A stretch of DNA of 64,000 bases from Marvinbryantia formatexigens DSM 14469. GTDB lineage: Bacteria; Bacillota; Clostridia; Lachnospirales; Lachnospiraceae. The position numbers and the translations under genes are program-made. Below the pieces are notes generated by a model. That model worked only from the letters and a program-made list of their open reading frames with translations, had not been told where the DNA came from and made no database searches. Every line of letters starts with the position of its first letter. The stretch's first letter is position 1. The DNA is taken from assembly GCF_025148285.1 (NCBI RefSeq), contig NZ_CP102268.1, positions 3,689,501 through 3,753,500 on the forward strand, written 5' to 3'. Below are positions 36,234-47,055 of this stretch, piece after piece.

Positions 36234-36785
36234 ATGGAGCAGAAAGACATATTTGCTATTCTGAGCAAGCCGGATATATGCCATTATTTTGATGAAATGA
36301 GTCAGGTTCATATGTATACAAAACATTATTTGCTTATTTCTGAAGAAATTTCAGAAGAAGGAATTACCTTTTTGCAACCATTAAAGGAACATAGGGATGC
36401 ATATGATCATTTAATGCGGGTGTTTGCCCTCCCAATGAAGGAGCGTAAAGGCAATGATGCAGAAAAATATGTATTGGATAATGTGAAAAAAGCATTTGGA
36501 CATGAGTATAGGGCTTTTTTTGATACGGCAGACTGGTTTACTTATATCTGCAGAAAATATATAAGAGAAGAATTATCTTTTAGTGCTAAAAAGAAAAGAT
36601 ATGAAAAGGTATATACAGATTTTGAAGAAGTAAAATCGTTTATTAATAAAGTTCCTTTTTTGATATCAAAGTATCGGGAGGAAAAGGATGTAAGTAATCA
36701 TGAAACTATTTTGAGGGAGGTATTAGATTACAAAGAAACAATGGATAAGTTGTTAGAAATATATCAAAAGGTAAAAGCATTGTAA
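36234..36785 (+). CDS. Unknown soluble protein
   Basis: About 183 residues from ATG 36234, with GGGAG upstream (TTG 36222 is an alternative). No signal peptide or membrane helix; predicted mostly helical and charged (FAILSKPDICHYFDEMSQVHMYTKH at the start). Last of the three-gene cassette. I do not recognise a family; co-transcription with two membrane proteins suggests a membrane-linked system. Confidence 0.6.
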   Translation: MEQKDIFAILSKPDICHYFDEMSQVHMYTKHYLLISEEISEEGITFLQPLKEHRDAYDHLMRVFALPMKERKGNDAEKYVLDNVKKAFGHEYRAFFDTADWFTYICRKYIREELSFSAKKKRYEKVYTDFEEVKSFINKVPFLISKYREEKDVSNHETILREVLDYKETMDKLLEIYQKVKAL

Positions 36786-37396
36786 AAGGGATGGAATTCA
36801 ATTATGCCCTTTATTTCTGTTGTATGTTCGTGCTTTGCAGTCACAGGTATACATTGGGCAAAATCCTCTGGTATTCATGAGGAGTGCCACAGCAAACTCA
36901 AAAAGACAGTTGGATTCCCAGGGTAAATCTCTGGGATTTTTTATTTTGTAAGCAGGTATCTGATAATGGACAGAACCAAAGAGATTGGGTGTAAAGCGTA
37001 TGGGGAAAGAAAAATCCAGTATTTTAAAAAGTTCCGTAGCAGAGAATGCAACATTGATATTGTTTCAATGTCACATCGGCGGAGGAGATTGAGAAATAAA
37101 ATATAATATAACGGATCTGGATAATTTTCTGTTTCGCTGTACATAGCCAAGTGTGTTTAATGATTCTTTTTGCCGAGTACTTTATTTATGAGCTTGATTA
37201 TGTGTGGTAAGTATGAAGCGGCTTGAATGAAGAGATTACAGATTATAAGGAATTGTACCGATAAAAGCAGGGCTGACAGACGGTAAAATAATTTATGTAT
37301 ATCTGTGGAGAAATCATTGCTTACGTCAGCAGTACCGAAAATAGGTAGCTGCAATAAAATTAAAACAGAGGACAATGAAAATTGTGATGAGGGTCT
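36786..37396. other. Gene-poor stretch
   Basis: No convincing gene on either strand: only short unsupported frames without ribosome sites. I see no clear terminator or repeat in it either. It may be decayed sequence. Confidence 0.4.
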
Positions 37397-38331
37397 ATGA
37401 TAATTAAATATTCAAAATGGAAGCGTGGTTTACAGGTCGAATATGGCATCAAGAAAAAGCCCTTGGGAAAACCGACGAAGCGTATTTATAAGGAGAAGGA
37501 TCGACGAAAATATCGGATGAGTTTTTTAACGGTCGTATGCCTTCTGACTCTTGTGATGGAACAGGCTATGACTCGAAGCTATGAGTGGGTAACATCTTCT
37601 GAAAACATGGACAGGACTTTTGTAATTGCGCTAGGTGCTGGAAGCTCTCTTTTTCTATTTTGGCGGTTCTGGCAGGTTCTGTCTTGGCAGCTGTTATTTT
37701 TTACTATGCGGGTTGTTATTATGATGCAAAAAAGGAAATTAGCGAATTGACCTATGCCTATAAGATTGTTTCAATGATGTTGTTCCATCTCAGAGACTTG
37801 GTCACAAAGTCTGATTATTTTAAGGAGTATCGGATGAACCAGAACGCGACGGATCGATGGATTCCACATGATCACAGTGTGATGCAGGTAACCGATTGGT
37901 TTGTGAACGCCTACAAGGAAATGTACTGGCAGCAGGGAAGAGAAACGAAAACCAGAAATCCTTTGCCGTTCATTCCTTTTGAAACAGATCCAGAGCAGAT
38001 GGATTTTGGAAAAGGTGTATATAGGGAAATCCGAAAGCAACTGTTCGGGAGCTTTTATGGTGCATGGAAGGAAGATATTAATTGGGGGTATGAGGTCTTT
38101 TTGGGGAGTGTCAAACGAGTGTTGGAGATATCGGAAGGTCTCAAGGAGATACAGGTTAGGTATGGATATCTCGGAATTGAGGAGGATCTGGAGCTGTTGC
38201 TTCAGTGCCGTAATATGCTGGAAGAGGACATCAAAGATTTGCTCGAACTGACAGAAGTTGACGAATGGTGTCTGCCAAAACCCAGACCGGCGGAAGTGAC
38301 ACCGCGGGATATCCTGCAGAGATTCTATTAG
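37397..38331 (+). pseudogene. Membrane-anchored unknown protein, apparent frameshift
   Basis: Two overlapping frames look like one gene. Frame A (37397-37750) gives a basic cytosolic head, a first helix (SFLTVVCLLTLVMEQAM) and then SLFLF; frame B (open from before 37640 to 38331) continues with LAVLAGSVLAAVIFYYAGCYYDAKKEI and about 200 soluble residues ending RDILQRFY. The switch falls near 37650-37660, in a T-rich run (CTTTTTCTATTTT). Together they would encode about 310 residues with two helices and a cytosolic domain. Either a real frameshift mutation, a sequencing error, or translational frameshifting. It lies upstream of the NACHT gene and might be its partner. Confidence 0.5.
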
Positions 38332-38716
38332 CCCTATATTTTTTTCGTTGCATGTTGTTGAGTTTCATAATCTATGGTAAACTAAAGATGGTAGTTTTTG
38401 TTAATGTTTAAAGGTGCGTCTGGTGACTCTGCAATACAACATAAATTCAAAAACTGCTATCTTTTTTGAAAAATCTTGAAAAAAGTGATTGTAATATGTA
38501 TCTACGCAGGCTATCGCGCAGCGATTTGGTACAATAAAAGAGAAGGACATAGTCGCTTGGGCGAAAATAAATATGAAAATATTATGTGGGAAACACACGG
38601 TCGCCAAAAGGCATTGTTTACCGACGTATTCATATTCGATAAGTATTAGGAAATGGAACATCGAAAACGAATTAAGTGGAAACAATTGTAGGATCAAAAC
38701 GAAGGAGGCGATGAAT
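38332..38716. other. Leader region of the NACHT gene
   Basis: No gene is supported. A possible promoter (TTGTTG, 17 bases, TAAACT, around 38356-38384) precedes the NACHT gene. In-frame codons before ATG 38717 exist back to 38573 but lack a ribosome site. Confidence 0.35.
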
Positions 38717-41365
38717 ATGCAGAAGATTAGCTGGATTCATGTTTCTGATTTGCATTTGGGCAATGATAGCGCGGTGGATACCTGCTTGATGCGAAGAAAA
38801 CTGCCGCAATATATCTCTGGTCTGAACCAGACGTTCGATTATGTATTTTGCACAGGTGATGTGAAAGAGTGGGATACGGACTATCTAAAAGCCGCGGACT
38901 ATCTCCGCTCTTTGTGTACTTCCAGTAAAACAACGTTGGATCATCTCTTTGTTGTTCCTGGAAACCATGATGTGGATATCGGCGGGGATGAGCGGGAAAA
39001 GGTGATAAGCCGTCTGACCAACTGGCAGATGGATGACTACAAATCTAACGTAGGCATTATTTCAAAGACAGATCTTGCCTTGCTCAAGTCGGGAGAAGAT
39101 AATTTTCGCTCTTTTGTTGATGACCTGTTTGGAGCAGATCGTGCGGGTCAATACAAACGATTACACTTTGTGGTCACCACAGAGCATTTTAATATTGTAC
39201 ATCTTGATACGACCATAACCTATGGCAAAGGGCATGATCGGGATTTTATTGTCGGTACACGTGCGCTTATGGATACACTGGATGCATGTGATGCGTCAAA
39301 GCCAATCATCATTCTGACCCATTACTCCTTTGATTTTCTGGCGCAGGATGAGCGGAATCAAGTGGAAGCTTTACTCTCTTCCTATAATGTCCAGCTATGG
39401 TTTGCCGGTCATGAGCATGAAAATTTGATTCGATGGCAGAGGGAGAAATTCTTAGAATGTCAGTGTGGGAATCTCGTCCTTCAAAAGGGAGCAAGATCAT
39501 GTTTTCTGACTGGAGAATTGGATGTGGATACCTTGGATGGCAGGATAAGTGTCCACGCCTGGTATGAAGGAAAAGGTTGGGAAGAATATCCTTTTGCCAG
39601 AGTTGGTTCTGAGAACGATCGTGTCTTCCCTTTTCGATTAAGGCTTCAGGGCGATAGACAGATTGCGGGCGTATCCGAAGAATTATCCAACGCCTGTGAG
39701 ACCTATGGTTGTTTATCCATCGCCGGCGGTATATTTGCTGGTGTACAGCTTAACACAGCTATTTTGACGGATTTGGATTGCAACGGAAAACTCTTTGTAA
39801 ATGAAGGTACATCCTATCCGCTTGCACGAGCTATGGAAACACTTTGGTTGACTAAGCGGAGTCATCCGGAATTATCCTGTAATGCGTTAATTCTTGGGGA
39901 TGGTGGTTTCGGAAAAAGCACAATGATGTATCACCAGTGCGGAGAATTGCTGTTCAAGCAATACCTTGCTGTGTATATTTCCTTGCAAGCCAGAGAAGGG
40001 GCGAATAATGAGAGTATTTTTGATTATGTCCTTCGTTGTCTGTATAGATCTACGGATTATAGGGCGAGAGATAAATTCGTGCATTTAACGACGGCTGTGC
40101 ATACACATCCGGATCTTGTCTTGTTTATTGATGGTTTTAATGAACTGTCCGGAATGGGCGCACAAAGGTATGTGGCAGAGATAAAGGCTTTATCGCGGTA
40201 CCCAGGGGTGCAGATTATTGTTTCCTCTCGTTTGGATTTTCTTAGGGATTATGGCTTGAGTTGCTTTCATATGATCCGGACATGTGGATTACGGGAAAAA
40301 CAGATAAAGCAGTTATTTGAGGAAAGACCGGATGACTGGGAAAATGTTGAAGCACAGAAAAATTTGCGCATTCTCTTGAAAAATCCCATGATGGCGTTGC
40401 TCTATGCAAGTACCTGCCCGATTTTGGAAAAATACGCAGGTCTGGATTATCTGGCATGGATTAGACCGATATCAAATGCGTCGGATCTGCTGCATGATTA
40501 TTATTTATCTCAGATTGCAATTTTAGTGGAGCGAGAAATGGTCGACGGGGAACGAATATTTGACAGTATGATTGTGATAAACCGTATTCTTCCAGTGCTT
40601 GCATATCTGACGGAACGGAGGAACACAACGTCATGGAGGGAGGCGGAGTTCAAAGAGGAATTGAAAGCTGCTGTTGCTGAGGTGAACAAAAGCTGTTTCG
40701 GGGATTCTATGCCGGAAAGCCTTTGGAGGGTTAGGAGAAAGTTTAGGGTTTATACGGATAAGGTGAAGTTGGATACTGCCTATGATTTGATGATTTCCGA
40801 GATGGTTCTCCTAAAGTCCGGCAATGGAATCGTGTTTTTTGCACATCAGATTTTCCGAGACTATCTTGCCGCTGTGTACCTGCATAACTGCCTGCTGGAG
40901 CATTATTCTGTGGAAAGGCTTTGGCATAAAGAAAAAATCCATAAAGGCGTTGTCCAATACATTAGATATCTTGAAAGTGAAAATGCTTGGGGAGTGGACG
41001 GGAAGGTCAACCAGCTGCTTTTACCATATCGCGGGAAGGAGGCGGAAGAGGGTAACTGGTTTGTCCGGAATGTGCTTCATTGCTGGCTCTCGGTTGGCGA
41101 TGGCGAAAGAGATCTGTCATTTCTGGATCTGCGGCGTGTTTCTTTATCGGATCATCTGAAAGAGCAGTTCACTGGTACGATTAATATTGATTATGCCTGG
41201 ATATCGAAGGAAACGCTAATCAACGATAGGCACCATGACAGGATTATTGGAATCTGTTTTTCACATGACAACAGGACGCTGGCAGCCATATCTGTCAATG
41301 GTCTGGTGTCGATCCACGACAAACGCATGAGTAAACAAATTGTGAACACGCCTCTTTTCTGTTAA
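38717..41365 (+). pseudogene. 5' part of metallophosphoesterase-NACHT-WD40 gene, split by ISAs1
   Basis: An NLR-like STAND protein. From ATG 38717 (AAGGAGG 8 bases upstream): a calcineurin-like phosphoesterase domain (SDLHLGN about 10, TGDVKEW, VPGNHDVD, LTHYS, AGHEHE), then a NACHT NTPase (Walker A LGDGGFGKST about 393; Walker B LVLFIDGFNEL about 470; SSRLDF), a helical region, and the first WD40 blade (IIGICFSHDNRTLAAISVNGLVSIHD). Genuine coding ends at 41314, where the IS starts; the last 16 codons come from IS DNA. Bacterial NACHT proteins are anti-phage sensors in which the WD40-like end senses and the N-terminal domain acts; that role here is inferred. The truncated product keeps the effector and NTPase but loses the sensor. 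Confidence 0.88.
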
Positions 41366-42575
41366 AATAAAAGAAAAGGGGAGTGAAGATATGCAGGAAT
41401 TATTAGAATGGATGGAATATATTGAAGACAGCCGCCAGCAAAGCAAAGTCCGGCATACGTTAAAGGATATCCTGGTAATTGTGCTGTTTGCGACTCTTGC
41501 AAATGCAGATGACTGGGTAGAAATGGCCCTGTTTGCTGAGGATTATCAGGATTATTTGCGTAAGTACATTGAACTGAAAAATGGTCCGCCATCGCATGAT
41601 ACCCTGCGGCGGGTTATGGGAATGGTGTCACCGGAGATCCTGCAGCAGCTTTATGGGAAATGGCAGGAGCGGTTAAACAGGAACGAAGGGGAACTGCTGA
41701 AAAAAATCATATGTATTGATGGTAAAACCATGCGTTCCAATAAGAGGAATGGAGAGAAACCCGGCCATATTGTTTCCGCGTGGAGTAAGGAAGACGGGTA
41801 CTGCCTTGGGCAGAAGGCTGTCGGGGAAAAGAGCAATGAGATAACAGCCATTCCTGAGTTACTGGAGAAAATACAGGTAAAAGGGCAGATTGTAACCATA
41901 GATGCAATGGGGACCCAGACAGCGATAGCAGAAAAGATAAGGAATAAGAGGGCAGATTATGTTCTTTCGTTAAAAGCAAACCAGGGAACATTATATGAGG
42001 ATGTAAGAGAATATTTTGAAGACCCGGAGTTCCGGAAGGAGATAAAGGAAAGGGGAATTTATAAGAAAACACAGGAAAAAGCACATGGACAGATTGAAAC
42101 AAGGGAGTATTACCAGACGGAAAAAATAAAATGGCTAAGCCAGAAGAAAGCCTGGAAAGGTCTGAAAAGTATCATAATGGAACGGAAGACATTGGAAAAA
42201 GAAGGGAAGCGGCTGATAGAATACCGGTATTTTATCAGCAGTCTGAAGGAAGAAATAGAAACAGTAAGCCGGGCGGTAAGAGGTCATTGGAGTATAGAGA
42301 GTATGCACTGGCATTTGGATGTGACATTCCGGGAAGATGCAAACACAACGATTGATAAGATGGCGGCACAGAACCTGAATATTATCAGGAAATGGAGTTT
42401 AAGTATACTGAAGACAGCAGAGGTGTCAAGACATAAATTATCCATGAGAAAAAAGAGATATGTAATTGGATTGCGTCCAATCAAGCATTTGGAAGAAGTA
42501 TTGGAATCTTAAAAAAATAAGAAAAACAGAAATTGGACGATAGGAATCATTCATGCGTTTGTCGTGGTGTCGATC
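41306..42575 (+). mobile_element. ISAs1-family insertion with 9-bp target duplication
   Basis: Element 41315-42566 (1,252 bp) has perfect 16-bp ends CACGACAAACGCATGA (41315-41330) and its reverse complement (42551-42566). The target GTGTCGATC is duplicated at 41306-41314 and 42567-42575. It carries one intact transposase gene. Perfect ends and duplications point to a recent insertion. Confidence 0.95.
41391..42512 (+). CDS. ISAs1-family transposase
   Basis: A 373-residue DDE transposase: IEDSRQQSKVRHTLKDILVIVLFATLANADDW at the N-terminus, KKIICIDGKTMRSNKRNG (first D), VTIDAMGTQ (second D), VLSLKANQGTLYEDV, and HWSIESMHWHLDVTFREDAN (E and following helix). Same family as the H-repeat-associated proteins. 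GGGGAG lies before the start; it appears complete. Confidence 0.95.
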   Translation: MQELLEWMEYIEDSRQQSKVRHTLKDILVIVLFATLANADDWVEMALFAEDYQDYLRKYIELKNGPPSHDTLRRVMGMVSPEILQQLYGKWQERLNRNEGELLKKIICIDGKTMRSNKRNGEKPGHIVSAWSKEDGYCLGQKAVGEKSNEITAIPELLEKIQVKGQIVTIDAMGTQTAIAEKIRNKRADYVLSLKANQGTLYEDVREYFEDPEFRKEIKERGIYKKTQEKAHGQIETREYYQTEKIKWLSQKKAWKGLKSIIMERKTLEKEGKRLIEYRYFISSLKEEIETVSRAVRGHWSIESMHWHLDVTFREDANTTIDKMAAQNLNIIRKWSLSILKTAEVSRHKLSMRKKRYVIGLRPIKHLEEVLES

Positions 42576-43904
42576 ACAAATCTATTGACACAAAGTCAGA
42601 TGATTGTGGGACAGCTTCAACAAGGAAAAGAGAGTGTAATCGGTTTTGACGCAGATGATTATTTGATTGTAAAAAATGAGCATGGTACTTATAAATGGTC
42701 GACAATCGCTTATGACAAGATAGAATTAGGGAATGCTAAAGAAATCATGACGCTCCCGGTTTCGGATGAAGAACAGAAAATTTCTGCTTTAGAGAAACGT
42801 CTCAGAGAGTCTGATTTGGGTGGCGTTTGCAGGAGAGCTTCGGAGAATGGAAGATATTATGCGGTTGGATTTGAAAGCGGATATATCCAGGTTTGGGACG
42901 TCTATACACAAGACTGCATTGCAAATCTGTCTTTGAGTGACAGCCAAATTGCTACAGTAGCGTTCACGCGGGATGGGAAACTTGCGGCTCTTGGTTCTGG
43001 TGGAAAACTTGTTCAGATATGGAATGTAGAGCATGGCAAATGTATTAGGACAATCCACTTGTTATATCGGGTGAGTAGAGTGAAACTTCCGGTAGATGGC
43101 AACACACTTGAATGTCAATTCTCGGATGGGACATATTACAGGATGGATCTGAAAACAGGTGAAAAGGGTGAGATGAAACGGACAAACACCAAGCCATTTG
43201 TTTCAAAGTCCCTTCTGAAACGAATCAAGTCCATGAAGGTAAAAGATATTCAGTTCACATCGAAGGGAAATGCAATCGTTCTGACTGAGAAGGGAGATGC
43301 GTTTACTTGGGATGAGAAGTTGAAGCGGCTGAATGGTTGCCCTGGGCATAACAGTCCGGTGACAGCCATTGCTGTGTGTTCTGCAGATGAGCGCTTCGCC
43401 GCAAGTTATTCGCCGGAGAAATACCATGCGGATAGAAATGACCGAAAAAGGAGGGATTTGTTGGATAACCAGAAACTGGTGCGGGTCAGAATCATCAAAA
43501 CCGGACAGTGCCAGTGGCGATTGCCAACGAAAGGGCGGTCAATCACGAAACTGCAGTTTTTTACCAGTAATCGAATTATTCTGGCAGGATATGCGTCTAA
43601 TGGCGATATTCTTCTCTGGGAACTGATCAATGAGCAAAAGTATGGACGAGAAATAGGTCATTGGGAATCGGTTGAGATTGTGCGGAACAATCAAGCTGAA
43701 CCATTAGAGTGTGCTTTTCCGGAAAAAAAGAAGACTTTTATAAGTGCATATGCGGATGGAACGATTCTGATTCGATCATTTTCAAGCAGCAGAGATCAGC
43801 GGATTATTGCAACGATTCCAGGCATAGATGCAGGTGTCTTCCGGTGGAAGAACTTATACTGTGACGAAGACTTGCTGAAGATGCTGGAAGGTTATCCACA
43901 TTAA
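42567..43904 (+). pseudogene. 3' part of metallophosphoesterase-NACHT-WD40 gene
   Basis: Continues the 38717 gene: joining 41314 to 42576 restores the frame (..GLVSI-TNLLTQSQMIVG..) and gives about 1,308 residues. This part of about 445 codons holds WD40-like repeats, for example VCRRASENGRYYAVGFESGYIQVWDVYT, ATVAFTRDGKLAALGSGGKLVQIWNVEHG and ITKLQFFTSNRIILAGYASNGDILLWEL. No ribosome site is seen for separate translation, so the sensor half is probably not made. Confidence 0.9.
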
Positions 43905-43906
43905 AA

Positions 43907-44074
43907 ATGAAGATACTATATGTCGCATGCGGGTATTCCAGGGTTTTAAACGTAGAAGCAATCGTGAAGAATTCTCTGGAAAGTGGTGAAAACGGATTGG
44001 TTTTGATGGGAGAGCCTTATCTTCTTGAAATTTTATCCCTCAAGCACTTGGAATCATCATTAACATTGAGTTAG
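43907..44074 (+). CDS. Possible short gene after the NACHT gene
   Basis: A 55-codon frame starting two bases after the WD40 stop (MKILYVACGYSRVLNVEAI). No good ribosome site and no recognised domain; it may be the start of a decayed gene or translationally coupled to its neighbour. Confidence 0.3.
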   Translation: MKILYVACGYSRVLNVEAIVKNSLESGENGLVLMGEPYLLEILSLKHLESSLTLS

Positions 44075-44238
44075 TAGTTGAAAAGCCGTTGAAGTGAAAA
44101 GCTTATTTCCATTTTGAAAAACGGAAAAATAAAAGTGACAATTACTTTTACAAAAATGAGTGATCTAAAATGAATACACAAAAAGGGATAGAAAAAACAA
44201 TATGTTTAACAACTTTTTTGAGAAGGAGTATAGTAGAG

Positions 44239-44907
44239 ATGGGTAGTGGAACACTTGCAAATTTTCTTTTAGATGAACGAGTTGCGTCTATAGTTGCTGT
44301 AATTCTAACTGCAACATTGTCATACGTTTTTACAAAAAGGTCAGAAAACAAAAAACATAATGTGGAAATTTATATGCAACAATTAGAAAAAGTATTTTTA
44401 CCTTTATATCTGCTGGTTTTTGATAAAAATATAGAAGATATAGATTTTCAAAATCTTTTGCAGAATATGAAAACCAAAAAGCGAAAATACTTTTTGTATC
44501 TTTCCTGTGATTTCTTAAAAATTATTATGGAGTTAGAAAAGGAAATTACACAAGGAAATATCACCCGAAATACAAAAAGACTATGCAAAAAATACATAGA
44601 ATTTGAGTATTTGAGATTGAAACGAATTTTAGGCTTTCCACATAAAATTGAAGAATATTTCGGTTCTTATTTCAGATACATTGTATTTAGGAATGTAATC
44701 TATTTTGCGCAAATAGCTTTATTATTTTCGATTACATTTCTTTCTATCTTTGGCAGTGAACTATATCACAATTATAGTAATGCGTATCAGATATTATGTA
44801 ATTTAATTGGAATACTCTTTTTATTCAACATCTTACTACTATTTGCTGCCATAATGTATTATCTATATTGGTTTTTCTATTTGAGAAAAAATAAACTTAT
44901 AAATTGA
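44239..44907 (+). CDS. Membrane protein, unknown
   Basis: About 222 residues from ATG 44239, with AAGGAG 10 bases upstream. Layout: one N-terminal helix (ERVASIVAVILTATLSYVF), a basic cytosolic middle of about 120 residues, and two C-terminal helices (about 160-182 and 190-215). No known domain seen. It sits between the NACHT gene and IS debris, a typical place for defence-linked or abortive-infection membrane proteins, but this is context only. Confidence 0.65.
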   Translation: MGSGTLANFLLDERVASIVAVILTATLSYVFTKRSENKKHNVEIYMQQLEKVFLPLYLLVFDKNIEDIDFQNLLQNMKTKKRKYFLYLSCDFLKIIMELEKEITQGNITRNTKRLCKKYIEFEYLRLKRILGFPHKIEEYFGSYFRYIVFRNVIYFAQIALLFSITFLSIFGSELYHNYSNAYQILCNLIGILFLFNILLLFAAIMYYLYWFFYLRKNKLIN

Positions 44908-45777
44908 GGTGAGGCAGTTATCAGATAGCCACTGCGCCCTGGTTTTCTTATGGGTGCAGAGATTAGATTGTTGCGCAATAGAATGGCATTTCCGGGGGCA
45001 AAGGTTATAAATCCCATGCTGCCTTATTTTCCCGCCTGGAAAACCGCATAAATCAAGGCTTATTTTGCCCCATCGCGTCACATTCACCTGCATTTTTCTT
45101 ATGCGTTCGGCGGTCTGTCTGCGGGTGATATGTTTTCGGCAGCCCAGACAGCGTTGTGGGATATAGCTTTTGGGCTGTGTGTAAGGTAGGGGGAAGTATA
45201 TTTCCAATCAGCTTTCATATAGGTAGCTCTAAGAACAAGAGGACTGTTTTGAAGATAATTTATCCGAATTATTTGCAAGAAAATTTCAAATAACTAATAC
45301 AGTCGTGGATTTGACAGCTTCAGATGCCAGCGGTCACTGGAAACTTGTATGGTGCCGGTTTTATGGGAAATCTTTGCCAGAGATCAGCCGGAAATATCGG
45401 GACTTCGGCGGGCAGCCTGCTTTCCTGCCGGAAGCGTCTTCATTTTATTAAAGAGATTATGGAGAGGCTGTATACGCTGGCGGATTTTTCCGATGACATT
45501 CGGGATATGCGAATCAACTAGGAGTTAAACGGTCTTTTTACATTGCTGATGGAAGAACCTGGCTATCAAAGGGATATGGCGGTGCCAAAAAGCTCAGAGA
45601 TCGAGAAAGAGCAGCCATGCGCTTACAAGAGGCACTGATTACTACAAGAGCTTCTTGTATAATTCAAATATAAGGAATTCCGAGAAAGAAGGTTGAGAAA
45701 AAATACCTCAGAGTAAAATAAGATTACTGACTTTTGGGCAGTTAGTAAAAATCTTATTGAACAGAGAGGTATCTGAA
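44908..45777. other. Decayed stretch with an istA 3' remnant
   Basis: No intact gene. At about 45607-45653 the sequence matches the 3' end of istA (same reading AAGAGCAGCCATGCGCTTAC as in the copy at 33600-33630, opposite strand), showing that another IS21 copy once ended here. A short frame at 45324-45521 has no recognised homologue. Confidence 0.6.
45705..45770 (+). promoter_or_regulatory. Hairpin that covers the IS110 transposase ribosome site
   Basis: ACCTC (45705-45709) pairs with GAGGT (45766-45770), and ATAAGATTACTGAC (45718-45731) with GTTAGTAAAAATCTTAT (45741-45757). GAGAGGT is also the ribosome site of the ATG at 45778, so the fold would mask it. This is the left non-coding end of an IS110-type element. 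Confidence 0.45.
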
Positions 45778-47055
45778 ATGAGTTATAACACAGAACACAA
45801 AAATTGCATCTATTACAGAAAAACTTTAATCGTTGGTATCGATGTTGGAAGCGAAACCCATTATGCAAGGGCTTTCGACTGGCGAAATTATGAGTATTCA
45901 ATAAAGCTGTTTGCTTTCAACAACGATGAATCCGGGTTTGCTGTATTTAAGACATGGATGGAAGACAAACATGGGAAAGCAACGGTAATTTTAGGAATGG
46001 AACCCTACCGGCTACTACTGGCTGAACCTTGGAGCGTACCTGCAGGGACAGGGGATGAAGCCGGTACATGTGAATCTGCATCATTTAAAGAAGTCTAAAG
46101 AGCTGGATGATAATAACCCGAACAAAAATGACCGTAAGGATCCCAAAACGATCAAGGGTCTGGTAAATGGAGGAGGGTTTTCGTATCCATATATTCCTAC
46201 AGGGATTTATGCAGAGAACAGAAACCTGTCAAATCTCCGCATTCAGATACAGGAAGAGATCACCAGAATAAAAAAACGGATTGCCCGATGGTTCAGCATT
46301 TATTTTCCGGAAATGAAAGACGTTTATAAAAAAAGAATGCCATAAGCGGGATCATGGTGATCAAAAAGGCTCCGCTGCCATGTGATATCAAAGAACTTGG
46401 CGTGGGTGGTATGAACGGGGATGGAGGGATGCAAAGCTGGGAGGCGCCGGCTTAGAGAGGGCAAAGACCCTGGTATCAGCAGCGGAGCACAGTATTGGGA
46501 GTACGGAAGCACCAGGAAGTGCCAGGATATAGATCCGAAACCTGCTGAATGATTATGAAGTATATAAAAACAGAATGGATGAACTGATACAGGAGATAGA
46601 AGCGAAACTTTCGGAGATTCCTTACATTGACGAAATGATGGGGATCAATGGGATTGGTTTAAAAACCGTAAGCTGTTTTATTGCAGAGGTGGGTGACATC
46701 CGTCGTTTTGATAATCCAAAGCAGCTGCAGAAACTGGCAGGATATGCGATTGTTGCAGACAGTTCCGGCCAGGCACAAGGGAGAAAGCTGCATCAGCCAT
46801 AGAGGAAGAAAACGCTTGAGATATGCGTTGTATGAAGCTGCGGTATTTGTGATAGGAAAGAATAAAGAATTCAAGGAAATCCATGACTATTACAGGACAC
46901 GGAAGGAGAATCCATTGAAGAAGATGCAGTCGGTGATAGCAATTGTGTGTAAGCCGATCAAGATTTTTTATACGGTACTGACAAAAGGTATCGATTATGC
47001 CGGTCAGAAGATGCTGGGTGATATCGTAAGGCCGGAAGCTGCAATAGCAGCATAA
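45778..47055 (+). pseudogene. IS110-family transposase, multiply frameshifted
   Basis: Fragments in different frames rebuild one DEDD transposase: LIVGIDVGSETHYARAF and TVILGMEP (45778-46005), then after a shift KPVHVNLHHLKKSKELDDNNPNKNDRKDPKTI (46055-46345), a scrambled stretch, GINGIGLKTVSCFIAEVGDIRRFDN (46575-46790), and SHRGRKRLRYALYEAA to the end at 47055. At least three frame breaks and in-frame stops; not functional as a transposase. Confidence 0.9.

Noticed and set aside
37157-37375. A 72-codon minus-strand hydrophobic frame
   Set aside because: No ribosome site and no homologue recognised; the stretch is AT-rich and such frames arise by chance.
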